Positions 1 through 9,700 of a stretch of 64,000 nucleotides of DNA are shown one piece after another. Position 1 is the first letter of the stretch. Every line of letters starts with the position of its first letter. The notes beneath the pieces were generated by a model. It was given only the letters and a program-made list of their open reading frames with translations, had not been told where the DNA came from and did not search any database. The DNA is from Pectobacterium brasiliense (GTDB taxonomy: Bacteria; Pseudomonadota; Gammaproteobacteria; Enterobacterales; Enterobacteriaceae): positions 620,001 through 684,000 of the forward strand of contig NZ_JACGFN010000001.1 of NCBI RefSeq assembly GCF_016950255.1, written 5' to 3'. The position numbers and the translations under genes are program-made.

Positions 1-510
1 ACAATAGCAAAGGATTTAAGTGATTTAGTTAATTATCGATTATATGCAGTTAAAATTTATTGTGAAGGAATCTCGTCTGGCGGAGTGAGTGATTCTACGA
101 GAGAGCATTATCGGAAGTCTGTATCAGAATGGAACAGTAAAATTCATTCAATATATAGTTCACTCAACATGTATGACATTGTAGACCTTTCCACCGAAAT
201 CGAGTCTGACATACATAATGAATTTGTAAGAATACATAATTTATTTGTTAAGAACATTGAGAAGAAGTATGTAGATCCAGTTGTTATTTTTGAAATAAAA
301 AAATCAATTCATCAAATTGGTAATAAGTCGTCATTTTATTCTAGAGTTATATCGGAGATGGCTGATGCATCATGGGATAAGACACTAGATAAAACAGAAC
401 CTCTCACTCAATATAACTTACCAATCGCTAGTAATCTTACTCTTGTAAAAAGACTCTTTAATTTTAATCGATCTTCTTTGAGTGTGAATCGCTCTATTTA
501 TAAGGAGTAA
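1..510 (+). CDS. Hypothetical protein, 5' end outside the window
   Basis: The frame is open from base 1, so the gene very likely starts upstream; a GTG at 85 is the first possible internal start. The visible 169 residues are Lys/Ser/Asn-rich and mostly helical in character, without a signal peptide, membrane segment or motif I recognise. The DNA is very AT-rich, unlike the core genome to the right, which points to transfer. The last 93 bp overlap the 3' end of the convergent transglycosylase gene. No function can be assigned. Confidence 0.5.
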   Translation, partial: TIAKDLSDLVNYRLYAVKIYCEGISSGGVSDSTREHYRKSVSEWNSKIHSIYSSLNMYDIVDLSTEIESDIHNEFVRIHNLFVKNIEKKYVDPVVIFEIKKSIHQIGNKSSFYSRVISEMADASWDKTLDKTEPLTQYNLPIASNLTLVKRLFNFNRSSLSVNRSIYKE

Positions 511-1098
511 ATCTCTTTTTACTGATGGGTTTTTAGGTCTTGGTTGTTGAAGCATGGCTGCTATCATGGAACTTTCAAATATTGTTAGGTCTGCAACATT
601 ATATTTATGAAACATGTAGCTCATTGACTCGTGAACACCATTCATATAGGCTCCAAAATAAGCATAATTAAGATAGCAATTTAATATACGTAACTTTGAA
701 TATCTTCTATTGATAGCTATAGCTAGAAGTATTTCTTTAATTTTTCTAGATAAAGTTCTATCTTTATATTTCGTTATTGTTCTTACGAGTTGCATCTCTA
801 TTGTACTGGCTCCTCCATGGTCTCTAAAAGTAGCCATTTTTATTAAATTTCTCACTATCGATATAATATCAACGCCATAGTGATAGAAAAAACGCCTATC
901 TTCTATTGCTATTACATGAAAATGTAGGTCTGTGTAATCATCTGAAACCCACCAATAGTTATTGAATTTACTTTCTATTTCGTACAAATCATCGTTTATC
1001 TTAACAAGATAATCGTGAAGGGCATTTTTTGCTCTTTTTAATGAAATGACTAATTTTTTTAAACTTAAAAAATGCGACATAGGATTATTAGCTGGCAC
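418..1098 (-). CDS. Stand-alone GT51 peptidoglycan glycosyltransferase-like protein
   Basis: About 226 residues. The middle and C-terminal part carries the family-51 transglycosylase signature: the E-D-R-R-F block with the catalytic Glu near residue 69, then G-A-S-T-I-E-M-Q-L-V-R-T, the R-K-I-K-E-I block, Y-L-N-Y-A-Y-F-G, and a final Q-P-R-P-K-N-P. Family members polymerise lipid II into glycan strands. MtgA is the usual monofunctional form and has an N-terminal membrane anchor; I see no clear anchor here, only a basic helical N-terminus. The start is uncertain: GTG at 1098 or ATG at 1080, neither with a strong ribosome site. It is AT-rich, isolated from any cell-wall operon, and overlaps a convergent gene by 93 bp. 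It is probably an accessory gene of phage or island origin. Confidence 0.7.
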   Translation of the reverse strand: MPANNPMSHFLSLKKLVISLKRAKNALHDYLVKINDDLYEIESKFNNYWWVSDDYTDLHFHVIAIEDRRFFYHYGVDIISIVRNLIKMATFRDHGGASTIEMQLVRTITKYKDRTLSRKIKEILLAIAINRRYSKLRILNCYLNYAYFGAYMNGVHESMSYMFHKYNVADLTIFESSMIAAMLQQPRPKNPSVKRDLLLINRAIHTQRRSIKIKESFYKSKITSDW

Positions 1099-1330
1099 TT
1101 TGAGTTGTTTTTTCGTACCGGAGTAACAGAGCGTATAAGACGACTGAAACCAAATTTTATTCTATCAGTTTAGCCTTAATTAAGGTGATCCTTCAAGGGG
1201 GCAGTAAAATAATTCAGCATACCCGAACCAAAACTGCTATAGCCTGTGGTGTAAGTATCCCGGTAAACCGAACCATTCACTTTTAGAGATCTTCCGACAT
1301 ACTGATTATGTCTCCATTGAGGAGATCGCT

Positions 1331-1642
1331 ATGTGCAAAGCCCGATTTACCGAGCACCAGATCATCGCCGTGTTGAAGTCCGTTGAAGCCGGACGTACCG
1401 TCAAAGACGTTTGTCTCGAAGCGGGGATATCCGAGGCCTCGAACTACAACTGGAAAGCCAAATTTGGTGGTATGGAAGCGTCTGATATCAAAAAGATGAA
1501 AGATCTGGAAGACGAAAACCGACGGCTGAAACAGATGTTTGCCGATCTGAGTCTGGAGTGCCGTGCACATCAAAGATGTTATTGAAAAAAAGCTTTAAAA
1601 CCAGCGATAAAGCGTGAGCTCGTCATATTGATTTGTTAGAAA
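1331..1642 (+). pseudogene. Remnant of an IS3-family (IS407-type) transposase orfA/orfB
   Basis: The 84-residue reading frame begins like IS407-group OrfA (R-F-T-E-H-Q-I-I-A-V-L-K-S-V-E-A-G), has the helix-turn-helix and the leucine-zipper-like K-D-L-E-D-E-N-R-R-L-K-Q-M-F-A-D-L. It then shifts frame after L-S-L-E-C-R-A. The usual orfA end and the first codons of orfB (L-K-P-A-I-K-R-E-L-V) are visible just after in another frame, up to about 1642, and then the similarity is lost. The DDE domain is absent, so the element cannot move itself. A possible left end, TGTAAGT, lies near 1250. Confidence 0.8.
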
Positions 1643-1680
1643 TGGCTCGTGAGATATGAAGTTGTTTGTCGCAGTAGGAT

Positions 1681-1801
1681 ATTTAACTTATATTGAGCGA
1701 GAATCCAGTTCATAAACCACAGATGACATATCTCTTTGCTTTAAATGAATATTTTTAATAGAAAGATGAATTCACTTCCAGGTAACTTCATGAACTAACA
1801 G
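1681..1801 (+). repeat. 120-bp island repeat, copy A
   Basis: The left block, 1681-1713 (begins ATTTAACTTAT, ends CAGTTCAT), matches 6152-6184 at all but three or so positions. The right block, 1785-1801 (ACTTCATGAACTAACAG), is identical to 6255-6271. The roughly 70 bp in between are unrelated. Total length is 121 bp here and 120 bp in copy B. Conserved ends of fixed spacing around a free middle suggest a recombination or attachment site rather than a gene. Confidence 0.75.
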
Positions 1802-2195
1802 GAATTATGAGCATTTCTTGGCAGCTTGCTCTACTTCTGTTCATGAACCATTTCCCAACGTAATCGCATAGCCAGGCCCATCAAGCTTTAGGGATTATCT
1901 GATTGTCTTCTTGAACAATTAATGAATTTTGGTAACATTTGGATACATCAATACTTAATCAGGGCTGAAGTCTCTGATGGCGGTAGCGTCCTTACCGCGG
2001 GCTGGGTTACCTAAATCGTATGTAGCCTTAGATCTCATGCTTAACACCACTATAAAATTTTGCTCTTAATTTAACCGAAACCGGAATTCATGTGGAGGAA
2101 GAGAGCAAAGAATCGTATGGCTGTTTTCATCGTACTAATCCAGGCTGACTTGTTTTGCCAGAAGGGTGATAAGTTCAGTCCGTAGTAGCCAGCTA

Positions 2196-2217
2196 ACTGA
2201 CAAATGAATTTGTCAGT
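2196..2217. other. Perfect 9-bp hairpin
   Basis: ACTGACAAA and TTTGTCAGT form a perfect stem around a TGAA loop. There is no T-tract on either side, so it is not a normal terminator. Its role is unknown. Confidence 0.4.
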
Positions 2218-2297
2218 CCCTTACCTGTACTTATATAAACATAATTATATAAGATTGAAAATTCCAAGCATCTGCTTCAAACCAAGTAAAATCAGAA

Positions 2298-2480
2298 GTG
2301 GTCAAGAAAAATAATTATTTGGTATCAGTGCCGTTTTGCGGAAGTTTCTGTATCGCAGAGGTAAATACCGCGCTAATTGATGCTGTACTCAGCGGCTTTC
2401 GGGTATGTAGAATCTCGTCAAACACAACATATAGTGGTATATATCACCTAATAAGGCACTACATGTTGCAACTAGAGTGA
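2298..2480 (+). CDS. Possible 60-residue hypothetical protein
   Basis: Short frame starting with GTG and lacking a ribosome-binding site. It holds three cysteines and a hydrophobic stretch near residues 8-33. No family was recognised and there is no supporting operon context, so it may be a chance reading frame. Confidence 0.2.
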   Translation: MVKKNNYLVSVPFCGSFCIAEVNTALIDAVLSGFRVCRISSNTTYSGIYHLIRHYMLQLE

Positions 2481-2656
2481 AAGTGAAGGGCGTGTGGAAG
2501 AATAACAGAAGATCCGCACATTCAGACATGTGAACGATAAGGAGGTAAGGGCAGAGACAGAATAAAAATGTTTAACGCAGACGGACACTCAGGGTATGCT
2601 GTAAAAAACAGTTCATGTTCGCACTCAAGTAAAATTACATTAAATGGGAAAAGACA

Positions 2657-3685
2657 ATGCTTGATCGCCAGCGTAGGGAATATGACATAACCTATGTATT
2701 TTCACTACTCAGTACAAATATTACCTTCAACAGCCAGCAGTCCAAGCTCGATATAAATAAAGTGATGGAAACAGTGTTGACTGGCCTGTTGAATAAGATA
2801 CTGGGTCTCTCACTGGTAAATCTCAATACAATAAAGCATAACCATCCTGCTATTGATTTAGGAGATTACGCAACAGGATCGGCCATACAGGTAACATCTG
2901 ACGGTTCAAAAGCAAAGTTTGAAAAAACAATCGATATGTTTATTAAACACAATTTGCAACAATCGTTCAGTAAAATATCGTTTCTCATCATATCTAATGA
3001 CCCTAAGATTTCTTTTTCACGAAAGCCATTTGATATAGAAGTAAATAATTTATCAGATCTCGCTAAAGAGATATGCGATCTAGAAGACGGGCGTTTTAAT
3101 GAAGTATATGCTTACTGTGAATCGAACTTTAGCGTATATTTTCCTAATAATAACAGGAGCATGCTTGAGCCAACGTTACGCTCATCAGTTGATCCGTCAT
3201 CGATCATTGGTTTCTTTTTAAATGCAAATGATATAGTTGTAACAGATGAGCATATAAATTGCTCAGTAGATGACATAAGGGATCAACTGATAAGCTTAAA
3301 AGAAAGATTAAGTAAATTTTCTAATGATCAACGTTGGTTTATTTACAGGGTAATGGAATGGACTATGAATGAGTATAAATCTAAGTGGATAGAATATTGC
3401 CTCGCCCCTAGAACGGTAATAGAAAGATCAATTGATGATATAGACATAAGAAAACTAAGAGACATAGTTAGTTCTCTTGAGCACTCGGGCGTGGCAGGAT
3501 ATGACGAATGCGACCATAATCTTCAAACTGATGGCTTTTTTATACAATATAAAACAGGTATGCCTGAAGAATTTGACTATTTTGCTGGGATAGTAACCTT
3601 TCTTAGAAAGACCGAAGAGGTGCGGAATCGAAATAATAACCTAAAACAGATCATAATCGATTGTGACTTTTCCTGTATTAACTGA
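2657..3685 (+). CDS. SMEK-domain protein, probable defence-associated
   Basis: 342 residues. The first 110 fit the SMEK domain: an N-terminal helix with the S-L-L-S-T-N-I segment, then V-N-L-N-T (residues 54-58), P-A-I-D-L-G-D (64-70), A-I-Q-V-T-S (76-81) and a lysine-rich helix. The D-x(n)-Q-V-T-S arrangement recalls a nuclease-like fold, which is inference. Known members sit at the N-terminus of proteins encoded in predicted conflict or defence loci. Residues 130-342 have no domain I recognise and may be the effector or sensor part. The gene is AT-rich, lies between the two island repeats, and is followed by a gene remnant and an FRG-domain gene in the same direction. Confidence 0.7.
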   Translation: MLDRQRREYDITYVFSLLSTNITFNSQQSKLDINKVMETVLTGLLNKILGLSLVNLNTIKHNHPAIDLGDYATGSAIQVTSDGSKAKFEKTIDMFIKHNLQQSFSKISFLIISNDPKISFSRKPFDIEVNNLSDLAKEICDLEDGRFNEVYAYCESNFSVYFPNNNRSMLEPTLRSSVDPSSIIGFFLNANDIVVTDEHINCSVDDIRDQLISLKERLSKFSNDQRWFIYRVMEWTMNEYKSKWIEYCLAPRTVIERSIDDIDIRKLRDIVSSLEHSGVAGYDECDHNLQTDGFFIQYKTGMPEEFDYFAGIVTFLRKTEEVRNRNNNLKQIIIDCDFSCIN

Positions 3686-3689
3686 ATGA

Positions 3690-3956
3690 TTAAATCAGGA
3701 AATTATAAAATTTAGGTATTCGTTTACGCATGCGGAAGAATACCGCTTTCTCCGCAGGGATAAGAATGATGAAAAGAGAAGGGGCGAGAAAGTAAAACAG
3801 GACGAGGCAACCGCTTCGTCCTGGCTAACCATTCATTATGATGCTTGGGAGGTCGTACACACCATTAAAGACCTGATGAGTTCATTGCCAGACTTCACTA
3901 ATGTTGATACCGAATTTCTGGCAAAAAAAACGGCTGATAAATCTGTTCGGACTTAA
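3690..3956 (+). pseudogene. 5'-truncated gene remnant coupled to the FRG gene
   Basis: The frame is open for 88 codons and looks coding: charged helical sequence including E-E-Y-R-F-L-R-R-D-K, then S-W-L-T-I-H-Y-D-A-W-E-V-V-H-T-I-K-D-L-M. It has no start codon before an internal ATG about 80 bp from the end. Its TAA stop overlaps the ATG of the next gene (TAATG), the arrangement expected for translational coupling. It therefore looks like the C-terminal part of a former partner gene upstream of the FRG gene. I do not recognise the family. Confidence 0.45.
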
Positions 3957-4924
3957 TGAGGAAACAGAATAAAATGCGTTACAGGAAACAACCTGAAGAA
4001 GCAATTGAGTCTGTCATAGATTTTGTTGAATACGTCAATGGCTGGACACACGGAGGAAAGTTTCCTACAGCTTTCCGGGGGCAAGCTTTCTATGGATGGA
4101 TTGCGAAGCCTAAGATATTCCGTGGAGAAGGACAAATGTATGAAAATGAGAACAGGGCGATTAGAGATATAGTTTCAATTCACCCCTCTGAATTTGAGTC
4201 AGACAAAACAATGTTTGATCGTCTGGTGCGTATGCAACATTTTGGTCTGCCAACAAGACTCATGGACATCACTCTAAACCCGCTTGTCGCATTGTGGTTT
4301 GCTACAGAGGATTACGTTTTTACCGATAATAGCAAATCTATAGTTAAAGGTCCGCAGGGAGGGACGGTTACAGCTTATTTTGTCCCTGAATCAAGGCAGC
4401 GTTACTATGACAGCGACCGCGTAAGTTGTATGGCGAACGTGGCTAACCTGAGTGGTAAAAGCAAAGAAATGTTATTTAGTTTGGCGCTTAATAGCACTGA
4501 TTGTGAGACATTCCTAGAAAAGAGTGCGAACGAAAAAAATATTCATGGTTTTAACAAAGATGTGCTGGATGAGCTTTACTATCATATAGGTATGGAAAAA
4601 CCTCACTTCAGAAAGTTAATGAACCCTCAAGACTTACTCAAACCCATTTATGTGAAACCGAAACTGAGTAATAAAAGAATTATTGCACAGTCTGGCGCAT
4701 TTATGCTCTATGGTTCGCAAGTTAACACGGTGAAATCAACTGAAGAAGTACTTCCAACAGGCAGGATCTTCATCGCTGCTGAACACAAAGAGCAAATTAG
4801 GGTGCAACTTGAGCGTTTAGGAATTTATGAAAGCATTCTCTTCCCTGAAATTGAGAGGTCAGCAAAATTTATTTCTCGTAATTATTCCAGAATGCTTTCG
4901 GATGAAGATGAATTATACTTATGA
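3956..4924 (+). CDS. FRG-domain protein
   Basis: 322 residues with a clear FRG domain: F-R-G-Q at 40-43, a conserved Trp at 48, P-S-E-F at 77-80, and M-Q-H-F-G-L-P-T-R-L-M-D at 93-104 followed by N-P-L-V-A-L-W-F-A. FRG domains are named for the F-R-G motif. Their activity is not settled, and they are often found in phage-defence loci and prophages. The start ATG overlaps the stop of the preceding remnant. A gene with a HEPN-like motif follows 142 bp downstream on the same strand. Either the two genes work together or each is a separate cargo. Confidence 0.85.
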   Translation: MRKQNKMRYRKQPEEAIESVIDFVEYVNGWTHGGKFPTAFRGQAFYGWIAKPKIFRGEGQMYENENRAIRDIVSIHPSEFESDKTMFDRLVRMQHFGLPTRLMDITLNPLVALWFATEDYVFTDNSKSIVKGPQGGTVTAYFVPESRQRYYDSDRVSCMANVANLSGKSKEMLFSLALNSTDCETFLEKSANEKNIHGFNKDVLDELYYHIGMEKPHFRKLMNPQDLLKPIYVKPKLSNKRIIAQSGAFMLYGSQVNTVKSTEEVLPTGRIFIAAEHKEQIRVQLERLGIYESILFPEIERSAKFISRNYSRMLSDEDELYL

Positions 4925-5066
4925 AGCCTAACTATAAAAGGACACTATTGATCTTATCCATCCATAGGATTTTAGGGAGCCATCAATCATATTGATGCAA
5001 TCTAGAATTCTATAATAATTAACATAAAACATAGTATTCCGATACTTAGTCTAAAGAGGTTTTTCA

Positions 5067-5780
5067 ATGCTTACACACTCTTTCGAAACGCTTGCCCAGT
5101 CATTTCGTATAATGATTGAAGCTGACTGGAATTATAAAAGGCTCTTAAATATAGACCGAGCCGAAGCTATTGGAAATCTTGAGTCTGGAATTAACACCCA
5201 ATTGAATGCATTTCACAGCTTTTATGATCAGATGCTGGCACTTCAATTGCCACCTGATTGGTATCTAACACATGAGTTGCTATCTGTTCTGGTCATTAGG
5301 AACGCTCGCCATCACAATAAGGCTAACAGAATCCGCACACTTCCAACTTATCATCGTTATGAAGTTGACCCTCCTGAAAAGGAGAAAACGTATTTTTATG
5401 TGGATACGCCAGTAACAGAGGACGGAGGTGATTTTTTTGATGTTCCTATTAGCTGGGCAGATATTGATGAAATGCTTTCATTACCGAGAAGTGAGTCAAG
5501 GCTCAAACCTGAAGCAAGAGAAAGAGTAAGAGAGTATCTTAATGCCGAATTATTTGAAACTTCTGCACAGGCCAGTGGATTTGCTAAAGAGGATATTTTT
5601 ATAAATTACGTGGCCCTTGCTCATAATGCCGGTGTTTCGCTCTACCCCTATATTAATGATAAGGTTTCACCCCATGATGACTCTGTTGAAGCCAAGTATT
5701 TCATTAAGCACTTTGAAACTGTCGAATACGGAGATACCCGGAATCCGGTATTCTCCCTTATAAAATTCAAATTTAGATGA
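5067..5780 (+). CDS. Hypothetical protein with a HEPN-like R-x4-H motif
   Basis: 237 residues, with AGAGG eleven bases before the ATG. Residues 1-95 look all-helical. Within a hydrophobic helix they carry I-R-N-A-R-H-H (R78, N79, H83), which fits the R-polar-x3-H catalytic signature of HEPN ribonucleases. The C-terminal part (95-237) is acidic and aromatic and unlike anything I recognise. HEPN proteins commonly act as RNA-cutting toxins in defence and toxin-antitoxin systems, and many unrelated proteins contain R-x4-H by chance. Position next to an FRG gene inside a repeat-bounded block favours a defence role, but this is inference. Confidence 0.5.
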   Translation: MLTHSFETLAQSFRIMIEADWNYKRLLNIDRAEAIGNLESGINTQLNAFHSFYDQMLALQLPPDWYLTHELLSVLVIRNARHHNKANRIRTLPTYHRYEVDPPEKEKTYFYVDTPVTEDGGDFFDVPISWADIDEMLSLPRSESRLKPEARERVREYLNAELFETSAQASGFAKEDIFINYVALAHNAGVSLYPYINDKVSPHDDSVEAKYFIKHFETVEYGDTRNPVFSLIKFKFR

Positions 5781-6151
5781 TAATTTCTTCAGCGCTATTC
5801 AAATCATAGCTACCCATTGTAGCCATGGAGGAAGCGCTGCAGGATGCGATCAATAAAGCATCCGCTGCGACAAACTAAAAAGCTAAGCGCGTCCGAGGCT
5901 CATCGCGGGCGCGCTGTATTGAAAATGATGCGAGTGTTCACCATCAGCGTGATTATCCACGTTGCAGCAATCTAAGAGGACAGCTGTGCAATGCAGGGTG
6001 AGCATGCCTCGCGAGGAGAATTGAAATGTTGCCGGAGTTTACGCCAGATTTCAGTAAGTCCGTATCAGGTTCCTTGATAATTAACGATCATTGACGAGAA
6101 CAACACAGCAGGGAACGGGTAAGCGGGGCAAAATACCTAACCAGAGCTTTC
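5781..6151 (+). other. Inter-gene stretch with a short coding remnant and a hairpin
   Basis: Bases 5825-5878 read M-E-E-A-L-Q-D-A-I-N-K-A-S-A-A-T-N then stop, which looks like the tail end of a lost gene. A GC-rich hairpin follows at 5887-5914 (GCGCGTCC pairing with GGGCGCGC), like the terminator of that lost gene. Nothing else is recognisable. Confidence 0.35.
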
Positions 6152-6271
6152 ATTTAACTTATGTTGCGCGAGAATTCAGTTCATGAAAAAAATATCAGTA
6201 TCATATTGTTTTTAATTATTATTTAAGTTAACAGGCCTATTGGCTGCATAGATGACTTCATGAACTAACAG
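6152..6271 (+). repeat. 120-bp island repeat, copy B
   Basis: Same architecture as copy A. The left block, 6152-6184 (ATTTAACTTATGTTGCGCG and on), and the right block, 6255-6271 (ACTTCATGAACTAACAG, identical to A), are separated by unrelated AT-rich DNA. Copies A and B are direct repeats 4.35 kb apart that bracket the SMEK, FRG and HEPN-like genes. Confidence 0.75.
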
Positions 6272-6493
6272 AAAAAAGGTGATGTTTGTCGGTCTTATCG
6301 TTATCTGGTGGCAACATGCTGATACTGGTTTCGGGAAAGGCTATCTACGAGGTTTGCTTACGAAGCGACCATGGGGACGAATAAGAGCCCCTTGAGAAGC
6401 GTTGCCATCGTCTACATATTTGAGAGGCACCCCTCAATGTGAACGGAACCTGATTGCAGGCAAATTGCATACAACATCATGATTTGATTAAAT
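6272..6493. other. Non-coding spacer
   Basis: No reading frame or recognisable signal between repeat B and the left end of the IS remnant. Confidence 0.4.
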
Positions 6494-6760
6494 GTGGACT
6501 GACCCCGCCCCGGTAGACGATCCTGCCCTATAGTTTGAGCATAGGAGGAGCATATGGGCACACCACGATTTACCCCTGAATTTAAGGAAGAAGCCGTCCG
6601 TCAGATAACGGAACGCGGTTATTCCGTTGCCGAAGTATCCGACCGTCTTGGCGTTTCTGCGCACAGCCTCTACAAGTGGCTACGGGCTATCAAGCCTGAT
6701 AATAGCGAACATCTTACCTCGCTTAAATACCAATACATTTTTAATGGGTATAATATGTGA
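6494..6760 (+). pseudogene. Truncated IS3-family orfA with IS left end
   Basis: Starts with TGGACTGACCCCGCCCCGG, which resembles an IS3-family terminus, then AGGAGG and an ATG at 6554. The protein runs as IS3-group OrfA (P-R-F-T-P-E-F-K-E-E-A-V-R-Q, helix-turn-helix, L-Y-K-W-L-R-A-I-K-P-D-N-S-E) and breaks off near 6710. The remaining codons to the stop at 6760 are unrelated. The rest of the element is missing, so it is an immobile fragment. Confidence 0.75.
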
Positions 6761-6799
6761 CTGCTTTTGCCGCATTATTGACAGGAACAAGGACTGGTG

Positions 6800-9700
6800 A
6801 TGAATATTGATTTCAGTTTAATTCGCAGCGCCCCCAAAAGCCGTAACGATAGCTTTGAAGCACTCGCCGTACAGTTATTTAGGAAAACCTGTCGAGTACC
6901 GACAAATTCAACATTTATTAGTCTGCGTGGAGATGGTGGAGACGGTGGCGTTGAGGCATATTTCCGCTCACCGGACGGTGCCGTATTCGGTGTTCAGGCA
7001 AAATACTTTTTCCAGCTTGCTTCCGCAGAGCTTACACAGATTGATAGTTCCCTTAAAGCCGCGCTAAGCAACCATCCCACACTAACCGAATACTGGATTT
7101 ATATACCGTTTGACCTGACCGGGCGTGTTGCTGCGGGAAAGCGAGGAAAAAGCCAGGCGGAACGCTTTGAAGAATGGAAAAGTAAAGTCGAATCGGAAGC
7201 GTCAGCGAAAGGGAAGTCGCTTTCTATTGTCCTTTGTACCGCTGCTGTTATCTGCAATCAATTACTTGAGATAGACCCTTACGGAGGGATGCGCAGGTAT
7301 TGGTTTGATGACACGTTGCTGACAGCAGCTCAAATTCAACAATGTCTGGATGACGCCATTGCTTTTGCCGGGCCAAGATATACTTCAATGCTGGATGTGG
7401 TGACGAATGCTCATGTCGGCCTGGATTTCTTTGGTGGGAGTGGTGACTTTTGCGAGTGGTACGAAACATCATTAACACCAATCGTTCGAGAGTTCCATTC
7501 ACTGAATGGATACGGACGCAAATCGCTGGATATACTCGGCGAAACCCGTGCTACATCCGCCACGGCATTGATTGAAGAAATAATTGCCTACTGTGAGAGC
7601 ATGAGAGATAACAATGTCACGGCCACATCGGTTACAGATCTTTGCGTCGCTCTGTCATCCCTATTGACACTTTTCGCTGATGCCCGCCATGCTCAAGAAG
7701 ATAAATTTTATGAAAAGCATGGCAAGCATAGTGATACAGAATCGTTCCGACAGTTCCACGCAGAGTATATGTGTGCATTTCCTGCCGGAGATATGGATGC
7801 GGCGAGAAAATGGGAAGAGCAGGCGCAGCAACTGCAAAATTTGCTGACTTCTCAGGTCATTGGTGCCGCAACAGCACATTCCTTACTGCTGGTTGGGCCA
7901 GCGGGTATCGGCAAAACCCACGCGATTGTCAGCGCAGCATTGCGTCGACTGGAACATGGTGGTTTTTCCCTGGTCGTCTTTGGAGACGACTTTGGCAAAG
8001 CAGAGCCTTGGGAAGTGCTACGCAGTAAAATAGGGCTGGGTGCCGCCATCGATCGTTCGACATTATTTGAATGCATACAGGCCTGCGCCGAACATACTGG
8101 CTTACCTTTTGTCATTTATATCGATGCCTTGAACGAAAGCCCGCGAGAAGTTCGCTGGAAGGACAAGCTTCCCGAATTGCTCGCTCAATGCAAGTCTTAT
8201 CCAGACATCAAAATCTGCGTTTCAACCCGAGATACCTATCGCAATCTTGTGGTCGATTCACGCTTTCCAGGGTTTGCTTTCGAACACATCGGTTTTTCAG
8301 GACATCAATTCGAAGCGGTACAAGCTTTCGCAGCATACTATGGGCTGGATGCAGAGATTACACCACTTTTTTCACCCGAACTCAGTAATCCTTTATTTTT
8401 ACACTTGGCCTGTAAAACGCTAAAGAGCGAAGGCCGTGACAGTCTGGATATTTCTTTGCCGGGTTTTACCTCTCTGTTTCAAGGACATCTCAAACATTGC
8501 GATGTTTTAATTCGAGAACGCCTCCACTACGCAAACCCTGGCAATCTGGTAAGGGCTGCAATGATGGCACTCGCGAATACCCTGACACATGAGTTGCCGC
8601 AGAACCGAACCTGGGAAACCTGTTGCGAAGCACTGAGCAAAATAGTGGGAACTGAGACCACACCTGAATCCTTTTTAAATGCATTGGCGCATGAAGGCCT
8701 CATTATCCTTTCTGTTGTAGATGAGGATACCTTCCTGATCCGTCTGGGTTATCAACGCTACGGTGACATACTCCGTGCTATCAGCCTTGTGGAAGCTCTT
8801 GATTCGGATACAGCAAAACTAGCGGAGAAAATTGCAGCGTTAACAGAAGAAGATGCTGGATTGCTGGAAGCTCTTGCCGCCGTGCTGCCAGAGAAAACTG
8901 CTCTTGAAATTACTGCTGAAGAAGTAGGATTACCATCCGAACAAGCCCATAAGCTGTTCATCCAGTCATTGGTTTGGCGCTCCCGACAAAGTGTAGTGGA
9001 AGAAATTGAAGAACACATCCATGCAGCACTGCATACACCTGGATTATGGGAGTCGGTTTATGAAGCGCTGTTTTCACTTAGTCTGGTTCCTGACCATCGT
9101 CTAAACGCAACTAACTGGCTGGGGCCATTTTTACGGCAGTCATCCTTAGCTGAACGTGACACCTACTTGTCTTTAGCTGCGCTGGGATCATTTGATAACA
9201 AGACTGCTGTCTATTCACTCATCCATGCAGCACTATTTGCTGACATAACCCATTGGCCTGCTGAAAGCCGGAGGCTGGCCAGTCTAACACTTGCCTGGCT
9301 CACTTCGTGTGCTGACCGCCGAATCAGGGATTTATCCTCAAAAGGGCTAAGCAGAATCCTGGCAAGCTACCCGGAAAACTGCCAAACAGTAATCAGTGAA
9401 TTTGCATATTGTGATGATGATTACGTATTAGAGCGTATTAGCCTTGCTATCTACAGTGCATGCTTATTGTCACGCCAACGTAGAAATGCGTTTATGCCAG
9501 CGCTCCCTGGTCTATTAAGCATTGCGTCCGAAAGCGAGAATATTCTGCTCCGGGATACGGTTCAGCTATTAGTAAACTTGTTGAAAACAGGAGAATTTCC
9601 CACAGCCGTAACAAGCCAATTACAGCATTACCAGACAAACGTATCATTACCATCACGATGGCCTGTACTGGCGGATGTCAAACCCCTCCTAGATCTGGAA

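Larger units (their letters stand above)
1643..2297. other. Non-coding stretch in the island, no gene seen
   Basis: No convincing reading frame on either strand. It contains repeat copy A (1681-1801) and a perfect hairpin (2196-2217). The rest is AT-rich with no recognisable regulatory element. Confidence 0.5.

Noticed and set aside
1283..1573. 96-residue minus-strand frame over the IS remnant
   Set aside because: Antisense to a recognisable IS3-family OrfA.
2568..2690. 40-codon frame after AAGGAGG
   Set aside because: It overlaps the SMEK start in another frame and has no recognisable sequence.
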